10,371 nt of DNA from contig JAVBOW010000024.1 of the NCBI GenBank assembly GCA_031550125.1, forward strand, positions 1 through 10,371. Reading direction: 5' to 3'. The notes beneath the pieces were generated by a model. That model was given only the letters and a program-made list of their open reading frames with translations, was not told where the DNA came from and made no database searches. Made by a program: the position numbers and the translations under genes. The DNA is from JAVBOW01 sp031550125. Lineage in GTDB: Bacteria > Bacteroidota > Bacteroidia > Bacteroidales > Rikenellaceae. Of the stretch, positions 5,553-10,371 are shown piece by piece (within the stretch, counting starts at the first letter, position 1; each line of letters starts with the position of its first letter).

Positions 5553-6427
5553 TACTTTATATTATCGTTTTTAGCTTTTTTCGCCAACTCAATGATGCTC
5601 GCAGGAAAGCCTTCCACGAACATCGTGTAATACTTTTCCCCCAACCTTTTCAGTTCCTGCCGATATGCCGAATCCAACTCCTCTTTGAGCGAGGCGGTGC
5701 GGCTTATGAATTCCAGAAATTCGGACGAGGGCGAAAACGCCACCGTGGTCGAACCCGGTATGCCCCGGAAATCCTCCCGGGCGACATTTCTGAACCCCTG
5801 CTTTCCGGCTAACGTTTCAAAAATCCTGCCCGTCGAGGAGTTATACGCCTTAATATAATAAAGCGTGTCGTTCACGATGCCTCCGTGCCGCAGAAAAACC
5901 CCGTGCATATAGGCCATCATCTGATCGTCCGTGGTGAACGAGTTGGCGTTGAGCTTATAAGCCGGGATGGTGTCCCGCTTGTCAGACAGTATCTCATTGA
6001 ACTCGGTACTGCCCGCCGGGATGATCCGCAGGTTCTCCCGATACCATATCGTGTCGCCACCGGCCATTACCTTCGGTTTCTTGGCCTGCGGCCTGATGGC
6101 GGTCGGATTGATGGCGTAATAGACTTTATCGACCGCCCCGTAGGCTTTTTGTGAGTAAAGGTTACATATGCCCCGCATAGTATCCATCGTCGTCGAACCG
6201 GGGCCATAGCGCCCATCTATCAATCCAACCACATATTTGGCCAGCGCTTTTTCGTAATCCGAGTAATAGTCGATCTGGAATTTCTCAGGGTCGATATACT
6301 GCCCGCGGCCCATATAATCCCTCAGAGTACCTACGATAAAATAGTCCTCCGCGGCCTGCGCACGGCCGCTGCCGCAGGCGAGTGCGGTACAGAGGAGCGT
6401 CAAAACCAGTGAAAGATATTTTTTCAT
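5552..6427 (-). CDS. Secreted protein of unknown function, coupled to thrS
   Basis: This 291-residue protein has a signal peptide: MKK, a hydrophobic core (YLSLVLTLLCTALACG, residues 4-19), then a likely signal peptidase I site after AQA (about residue 25). ALAC is a poor lipobox, though a lipoprotein is not excluded. The mature part is rich in Tyr, Asp and Lys, has no further membrane segment and ends in a charged helical region (about 248-291). I recognise no domain or catalytic motif. It starts 16 nt after pdxA and its stop overlaps the thrS start by 1 nt, so it sits in an operon of housekeeping genes. That position may only reflect packing. Periplasmic or surface location is inferred from the signal peptide. 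Confidence 0.85.
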   Translation of the reverse strand: MKKYLSLVLTLLCTALACGSGRAQAAEDYFIVGTLRDYMGRGQYIDPEKFQIDYYSDYEKALAKYVVGLIDGRYGPGSTTMDTMRGICNLYSQKAYGAVDKVYYAINPTAIRPQAKKPKVMAGGDTIWYRENLRIIPAGSTEFNEILSDKRDTIPAYKLNANSFTTDDQMMAYMHGVFLRHGGIVNDTLYYIKAYNSSTGRIFETLAGKQGFRNVAREDFRGIPGSTTVAFSPSSEFLEFISRTASLKEELDSAYRQELKRLGEKYYTMFVEGFPASIIELAKKAKNDNIK

Positions 6428-6443
6428 CGAGGGTCCGAAAAAT

Positions 6444-7532
6444 CTATTCTTCGTTCTGGATAAGGTCTTTAACCGAAACGTCGGCCCCCTTCTCGCGCTC
6501 GTAGCGGCGCAGCGGGTTGGCCGTCATTTCGGCGTAGCGGGCGCGGCTGCGGAATATGTCGAGCGCCATGTATATGGCCTGGCGCATGGAACTCTCGTCT
6601 GCCACGCCGTGGCCTGCTATGTCGTAGGCCACCCCGTGGTCGGGACTGGTGCGTACTACGCTCAACGCTCCCGTCACGTTAACCCCGTCGGGCGAAAGGG
6701 CTTTGAAGGGCGCCAACCCCTGGTCGTGGTACATGGCCAGGATGCCGTCGTAGTTGCGGTAGCCGCCCGAGGCGAACAGTCCGTCGGCGGCTACTGGTCC
6801 GAAGGCCAGTATCTTTCGGCCGAGCGCCTCTTCTATCGCGGGTTTTATTATCTCTTTCTCTTCAGTGCCGAGCATGCCGCCGTCGCCAGCATGCGGATTG
6901 AGGGCCATGACCGCTATCCGCGGCTCGACGATAGAAAAATCGCTTATAAGCGATTTGCGCAACTGGCCCAGGCGTTCCACCACTTTCTCTTTCGTGATAT
7001 TGCCGCTTACTTTAGATACGGGCAGGTGTATCGTGACCAGCCCCACGCGCATAAGCTCGCTGGCCATGATCATTATGGGCTGGCCTCCGAATTCGGCCCC
7101 GAGGAACTCGGTGTGGCCGGTATAGGGAAAGTCGGGACTCTGCACGTTCTCCTTGTTTATGGGAGCCGTCACCAGCACGTCGGCCAGGCCTGCCTTTATA
7201 TCTTCCACCGCGCGGCGCAGGGCGGCTACGGCGGCCATGCCTGCCTCGGCGGTTTGCTGTCCCGGCTCTATTTTCAGGTTGTCGTCGACGCAGTTTATCA
7301 GGTTCACCTTTCCGCGCCTGGCTTCGCGGGCCGATCCTATAATATTGAAATTGAAATTCTCGCCGCCGCGCACCGCCTTCCTGTATTCGGCAAAGGCCTT
7401 GGACGATCCGTATATTATGGGGGTGCATAACTCCGACATGCGGCTGTCCGAAAGTGCTTTTATTATCACTTCGCAACCTATGCCGTTCACGTCGCCGTTG
7501 GTTATTGCGACCCTTATTTTATTTTCGCTCAT
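6444..7532 (-). CDS. pdxA: 4-hydroxythreonine-4-phosphate dehydrogenase PdxA
   Basis: PdxA oxidises 4-phosphohydroxy-L-threonine with NAD(P)+; the decarboxylated product is condensed by PdxJ with deoxyxylulose phosphate to make pyridoxine phosphate (vitamin B6). The family blocks are present: NGDVNGIGCE (12-21), YTGHTEFLG (137-145, with His140 and Thr141 at the substrate site), and the three metal-ligand histidines His169 (VTIHLP), His214 (LNPHAGDGG) and His269 (AMYHDQGLAPFK). These correspond to E. coli His166, His211 and His266. At 362 residues it is somewhat longer than the E. coli enzyme (329). The frame stays open upstream to a TTG at 7559, but the ATG at 7532 places the family N-terminus (KIRVAITNGD) correctly. 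A PdxA2-type phospho-threonate dehydrogenase is a less likely alternative. pdxJ is not in the window. Confidence 0.95.
   Translation of the reverse strand: MSENKIRVAITNGDVNGIGCEVIIKALSDSRMSELCTPIIYGSSKAFAEYRKAVRGGENFNFNIIGSAREARRGKVNLINCVDDNLKIEPGQQTAEAGMAAVAALRRAVEDIKAGLADVLVTAPINKENVQSPDFPYTGHTEFLGAEFGGQPIMIMASELMRVGLVTIHLPVSKVSGNITKEKVVERLGQLRKSLISDFSIVEPRIAVMALNPHAGDGGMLGTEEKEIIKPAIEEALGRKILAFGPVAADGLFASGGYRNYDGILAMYHDQGLAPFKALSPDGVNVTGALSVVRTSPDHGVAYDIAGHGVADESSMRQAIYMALDIFRSRARYAEMTANPLRRYEREKGADVSVKDLIQNEE
6937..6956. repeat. 20-bp perfect palindrome inside pdxA
   Basis: AAATCGCTTATAAGCGATTT is a perfect zero-spacer palindrome within pdxA, over the codons for Lys-Ser-Leu-Ile-Ser-Asp-Phe (about residues 193-199). 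It could be a chance product of codon choice, a regulator site or an RNA hairpin. No other copy was noticed in the window. Confidence 0.6.
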
Positions 7533-7556
7533 ATCCTGGCAAAAAAGTTTATCATA

Positions 7557-7564
7557 CAAAGATA
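7557..7564 (-). promoter_or_regulatory. Possible -7 box for pdxA
   Basis: TATCTTTG on the minus strand matches TAnnTTTG and lies 24 nt before the pdxA ATG, which would give a short leader. No TTTG -33 box sits at the standard distance; the nearest TTTG is only 12 nt upstream. If real, pdxA and its followers start a transcript here rather than relying on read-through from the secreted-protein gene 81 nt upstream. Confidence 0.4.
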
Positions 7565-7613
7565 TGGATTTTCCTCCAAAAATATGCCCTCTATCCTCTT
7601 TTTCGGGGATTTT

Positions 7614-8567
7614 CTACTGAGCCGCCCTGTCGGGCCTCGGCTCCCTGGGGTATCTTACTCCGATTTTTACGTTGTTGTATCGCTCCATTGTCTCGCGATG
7701 CCTTTCGTCAGTGTATTTATCGGCGATATATTCCCTGAAAGTCATCCATTTGCCGTCGCCTTTGCGTATCAGCGTCAAATCGTAGCGCGGGTATTTGTCC
7801 GACAGCGCCAGGATGGGCCAGCGTTGCGATTTGGCGGCCGGCGTCTGGTCTATATCCTGTATGCGGGGCAACCACTCGAAACCTACGTACAACCCGTCGA
7901 AGGGCATCGTCAACTTAAGGTCGGAAATGTCCACCCTCAACTTGTGTTTGTTCGAAATGATGTTCTTACCCACCTTTACCGGCTCTACGGCTACGGTCCG
8001 CCTCAGGTAGTCGTCGCCCGGCAATCCGTCAGGGCCTATGAGCGTTATTTTCAGACGCACCAGATAGGGGAAATCCTTCGCTTTTATATCAGCGGCCTGT
8101 ATCTCGGCCTCTACGGCCTCTATCACTTTGCCGGTCATGTCCTGCTCCACAACCTTGACGACCACCGTGGTCCAGGCCAGGAACCCGTAAAAGCCGCTGG
8201 ATTCGAGCGAACTGCGTACGAGCGGGTATTTGTCGGGATGCAGCGGCGCAACCCACTCGCCCTGCAGCGGAACCGGAGGCTGGGCCTGCAACGTAACCAT
8301 TCCGTCCGGGGACGTTTGCCCGGCGGCAATACGCAACGGCGCGTAACCCGGCGCTGCGAAGATAATCGTGTCGTCCCTGCCGGTCGTCCCGAGCGATATA
8401 TTTCCCGAAATATCGCCCGCCACACCCGAATTACCGGACGGTATATACGCCGAAGCGTAAGGCACCCTCTCTCCTTCGCGATTGACCACCGTAAATTTCA
8501 TCACGGTTTGCGCTCCGGCCTGCAACCCTGCAGCCAGGAGCGACACAGCTAAAAACAGTCTCTTCAT
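7614..8567 (-). CDS. Secreted protein with carboxypeptidase-regulatory-like domain
   Basis: This 317-residue protein has a clear signal peptide (MKRLFLAVSLLAAGLQAGAQ, cleavage near residue 19-20). It is followed by a beta-sandwich domain of the carboxypeptidase-D regulatory-like type (about 22-90), shown by VPYASAYIPSGNSG, then DISGNISL, then DTIIFAAPGYAPL. In Bacteroidota this domain is common at the N-terminus of exported and TonB-linked proteins. Residues 90-317 contain an aromatic-rich segment (LESSGFYGFLAW, 121-132) and a conserved-looking end (MTFREYIADKYTDERHRE), with no enzyme motif that I recognise. There is no TonB-dependent barrel, so it is not a SusC-type receptor. It lies between the porin gene and pdxA. 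Envelope or periplasmic location is inferred; the function is unknown. Confidence 0.85.
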   Translation of the reverse strand: MKRLFLAVSLLAAGLQAGAQTVMKFTVVNREGERVPYASAYIPSGNSGVAGDISGNISLGTTGRDDTIIFAAPGYAPLRIAAGQTSPDGMVTLQAQPPVPLQGEWVAPLHPDKYPLVRSSLESSGFYGFLAWTTVVVKVVEQDMTGKVIEAVEAEIQAADIKAKDFPYLVRLKITLIGPDGLPGDDYLRRTVAVEPVKVGKNIISNKHKLRVDISDLKLTMPFDGLYVGFEWLPRIQDIDQTPAAKSQRWPILALSDKYPRYDLTLIRKGDGKWMTFREYIADKYTDERHRETMERYNNVKIGVRYPREPRPDRAAQ

Positions 8568-8589
8568 CGTACGTATTTTTGATACGCTT

Positions 8590-8597
8590 CAAAAGTA
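8590..8597 (-). promoter_or_regulatory. Possible -7 box for the carboxypeptidase-regulatory-like gene
   Basis: TACTTTTG on the minus strand matches TAnnTTTG and lies 22 nt before the ATG at 8567. No clear TTTG occurs at the -33 distance. The box sits between the arms of an inverted repeat (TCGTA 8567-8571 with TACGA 8596-8600, and CGTAT 8572-8576 with ATACG 8582-8586), which could be an operator or chance. Confidence 0.4.
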
Positions 8598-8704
8598 CGA
8601 AAAAAAATGATCTTTTTGCATGCGGCCACATGGCGGATTGACGCAATTCCCGTTAATTACACGACGCCTGCCGGCCCGGTATCGGCTACCCTTGCGGCCC
8701 TCCG

Positions 8705-10144
8705 TCAGAAGTTGTATTGTATCATGGCCTGCAAGCGGTTGGCCTGGCTCGATTGGTCGTTCATATTGCGGCGTGAGCCGTGGAGGTACTCCATCCCCAC
8801 CGTACACGACGAGCCTATGTTCATGAATATGTTCGAGAAGAAATACTGCGCGCGATGGTAAGTGTCGTCGTGGGCGTGGTAATCGGGTTTGAATACCTCC
8901 ACGTGCGAGTATCCGGCGCAGATGAATATCTGGCTGGTGAGCGAGTATTGCAGCGCCCCGAACCATCCTCCCATGGGAAACAGTTCCATGCGCGAATCGT
9001 AACGCGGATCGGGGACGATATCCAGACCGCGGTCGGCTATGTCCTGTATGTAACGCGCTATCCCGTGTCCGTATACCGATTGCATATATAGCGAGAATTT
9101 ATGCTGCATTTTGAAAGCCCCGCTAAGTTGTATTCCCCAGCCGGCCATGCTGTGCGCCCGGTCGGTCTGGCTGTCGTAATACCTCAATTCGCGTATAACG
9201 GACGAGAAGCGCAGATGGCTCTTACCGTCGACGTTTTTTTGAGTCCATTCGTACTGCACATAGGCGGGTATGTCGGGGAGGCGCTGGTTCATGCTCTGCA
9301 TGCGGTCGGTGGTGGTAATGCTGGCCGATGGCGACTCTGCCGATACGGCCGCGCTCCATCCTTTCTTGAAAACATGCGTGTAACGCACTATGTTGTTAAA
9401 ATTGAATGTGTAAGAGTTGGGGCCTTCGGCGTCTACGGTGGTGGGCGCTGCGCCGAGGTCGCAGAATGTGGTGACGCTGCGCCCGAACAGCAGGTCGCCG
9501 AATTGGATGTAGGCGTACCGCAGCCGCATGGCGTTGTTGTCGTTCCTGAAGTCGGTCTCGATGTATGATACCACCTGCCCGAGGGTTTGGGAATTGGCTA
9601 TGGCTTTGAAGAACAGCCTCGAGGCCGTGGCGTCCATGTTGAAATGCTGCCTGGTGCTTTCGTTTCCCGGCACCGGTATGTCGTATGTTATGAAGTCGCG
9701 GTTGTCGATGCCGCCCATAAAGTCGTAAGACGTACGGAAACTGACGAATCCGCCTATGCCCAGCAGGAATTTGCGTTCGCGCCCGGTTATGATGAAACGA
9801 GGCAGGCCCGACTGTTGGAAACCCTCTATCCGCGTCTGGTAGTAGTGGTCTATGGCGGCGCGTACCACCGTCGAATCGACCACGCCTTTCACCTCGTGTC
9901 CCGTTATGATCACCTCCGGCGCTCCGGCCGCCGCCGGGGCGTTGTCCGCCGGCGCAGGCGCGGTGGCGAGCGAATCGGGACTGACGGTATGAGCGGGCAG
10001 GGCGGGGGCGTCGCCGGATTGCTGCCGCTGGGATTTTTCCTGCCCGGGGGCGGTCTTTACCGTCGCCGGCTTCTGCTGCGCCAACGCGATCGCTGTCGCA
10101 TATGGCGGGAACAGCAATAGAGTCAGGATTAAGGCTTTTTTCAT
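8705..10144 (-). CDS. DcaP-like outer-membrane porin
   Basis: This 479-residue protein looks like an outer-membrane beta-barrel. It has a signal peptide (MKKALILTLLLFPPYATAIALA, cleavage near residue 22), then a Pro/Ala-rich linker (about 25-80) that may be periplasmic. A long region of alternating aromatic and polar strands follows, ending in a terminal Phe (MIQYNF), the usual barrel-assembly signal. The stretch GIGGFVSFRTSYDF, then AMRLRYAYIQFGDLLFGRS, then FCDLGAAPTTVDAEGP resembles DcaP-family trimeric porins, which pass small anionic molecules or peptides. The frame stays open upstream to a GTG at 10171, but the ATG at 10144 begins the signal peptide, so I prefer it. No Shine-Dalgarno is present. 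Outer-membrane location is well supported; DcaP membership and substrate are inference. Confidence 0.8.
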   Translation of the reverse strand: MKKALILTLLLFPPYATAIALAQQKPATVKTAPGQEKSQRQQSGDAPALPAHTVSPDSLATAPAPADNAPAAAGAPEVIITGHEVKGVVDSTVVRAAIDHYYQTRIEGFQQSGLPRFIITGRERKFLLGIGGFVSFRTSYDFMGGIDNRDFITYDIPVPGNESTRQHFNMDATASRLFFKAIANSQTLGQVVSYIETDFRNDNNAMRLRYAYIQFGDLLFGRSVTTFCDLGAAPTTVDAEGPNSYTFNFNNIVRYTHVFKKGWSAAVSAESPSASITTTDRMQSMNQRLPDIPAYVQYEWTQKNVDGKSHLRFSSVIRELRYYDSQTDRAHSMAGWGIQLSGAFKMQHKFSLYMQSVYGHGIARYIQDIADRGLDIVPDPRYDSRMELFPMGGWFGALQYSLTSQIFICAGYSHVEVFKPDYHAHDDTYHRAQYFFSNIFMNIGSSCTVGMEYLHGSRRNMNDQSSQANRLQAMIQYNF

Positions 10145-10183
10145 GCGGGAGTGATATTCCGAGGATATCACAGCACGTTATGT

Positions 10184-10253
10184 GCCATACAACCGTATGG
10201 CGAAAAGAAATTTAAGGTCGGCCAGACCACGACCCCCTGTAAGTTTGTCGTGG
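10184..10253. repeat. Two inverted repeats upstream of the porin gene
   Basis: GCCATAC (10184-10190) pairs with GTATGGC (10195-10201) around a 4-nt loop, and CCACGAC (10227-10233) pairs with GTCGTGG (10247-10253) around a 13-nt loop. On the minus strand they lie in the leader or promoter region of the porin gene, or mark the end of a gene beyond the window. I found no consensus promoter here; the closest -7 match is TAAATTTC at about 10207-10214. Confidence 0.5.
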
Positions 10254-10259
10254 AAACTC

Positions 10260-10371
10260 AAGCGACTCCCCCGATGCTGCGAGGGGGGGGGCGCGGTAAG
10301 GACGGACCCACACACCCACAAGGGGTTAAACCCCCCCCAAAAAAACCAGCGAGAGAACCACCACCAAAAAA
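10260..10371. other. Homopolymer-rich right edge, doubtful sequence
   Basis: The last 112 bases contain runs of nine G, eight C, seven A and six A, with C/A-rich filler and almost no T in the final 80 bases. No open frame or motif can be supported. The composition is unlike the rest of the window and resembles low-quality read ends at a contig edge. Confidence 0.6.

Noticed and set aside
6356..6427. Lipoprotein signal (ALAC) in the secreted protein upstream of thrS
   Set aside because: The residues before Cys do not fit the lipobox well, and an AQA signal peptidase I site follows; left as a minor possibility.
6609..7430. 273-codon plus-strand frame opposite pdxA
   Set aside because: It is a shadow of pdxA, whose three metal-ligand histidines are all present in the minus-strand frame.
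7533..7559. Longer pdxA starting at TTG 7559
   Set aside because: The extra nine residues precede the family N-terminus, the codon is TTG, and the possible -7 box overlaps it.
7584..8552. 322-codon plus-strand frame opposite the carboxypeptidase-regulatory-like gene
   Set aside because: The minus-strand frame has a signal peptide and a recognisable domain; the plus-strand frame is Arg/Tyr-rich with no coherent features.
1..10371. CRISPR array, transposon, phage or defence-system genes
   Set aside because: No spaced direct repeats, transposase, integrase or nuclease motifs were seen; all confidently named genes are housekeeping or envelope functions.

Overview
The window looks like the chromosome of a Bacteroidota bacterium, most likely an Alistipes or other Rikenellaceae relative (genus level is inference). 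The reasons are the Bacteroidota-type promoter (TTTG, 20 nt, TAnnTTTG) at 223-254, the near absence of Shine-Dalgarno sequences, high-GC genes with AT-rich spacers, and proteins typical of the phylum: a DcaP-like porin, a secreted protein with a carboxypeptidase-regulatory-like domain, and a small membrane protein paired with a winged-helix regulator. One end carries a 21-copy TTCC microsatellite. The other turns into homopolymer-rich, low-quality-looking sequence. Both may be contig edges.

Layout. Positions 1-283 hold the microsatellite and a promoter. Two overlapping plus-strand genes follow: a six-helix membrane protein (284-904) and a winged-helix regulator (897-1181). They end in a 30-bp perfect palindrome that probably serves as a shared terminator with the convergent thiC gene. 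All other genes lie on the minus strand. Read in their direction of transcription, they are an outer-membrane porin (10144-8705), a secreted carboxypeptidase-regulatory-like protein (8567-7614), pdxA (7532-6444), a secreted protein of unknown function (6427-5552), thrS (5552-3615), infC (3584-3006), and then a TPP riboswitch and thiC (2760-1246).

How the genes work together. pdxA, the unknown secreted protein, thrS and infC are tightly packed: gaps of 16 and 30 nt and one 1-nt stop/start overlap. They probably form one operon that joins vitamin B6 synthesis to translation. The usual infC partners rpmI and rplT are not downstream of infC; thiC, under its own riboswitch, is there instead.

The most interesting points are two. 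The infC reading frame has no ATG, GTG or TTG at its proper N-terminus. It appears to start at ATA (3584-3582), 8 nt after a perfect AGGAGG, which is the only strong Shine-Dalgarno in the window. The thiC leader contains long complementary segments that suggest a two-state riboswitch controlling translation. I found no CRISPR array, transposase, phage gene, tRNA or rRNA, and no clear new multi-gene system.
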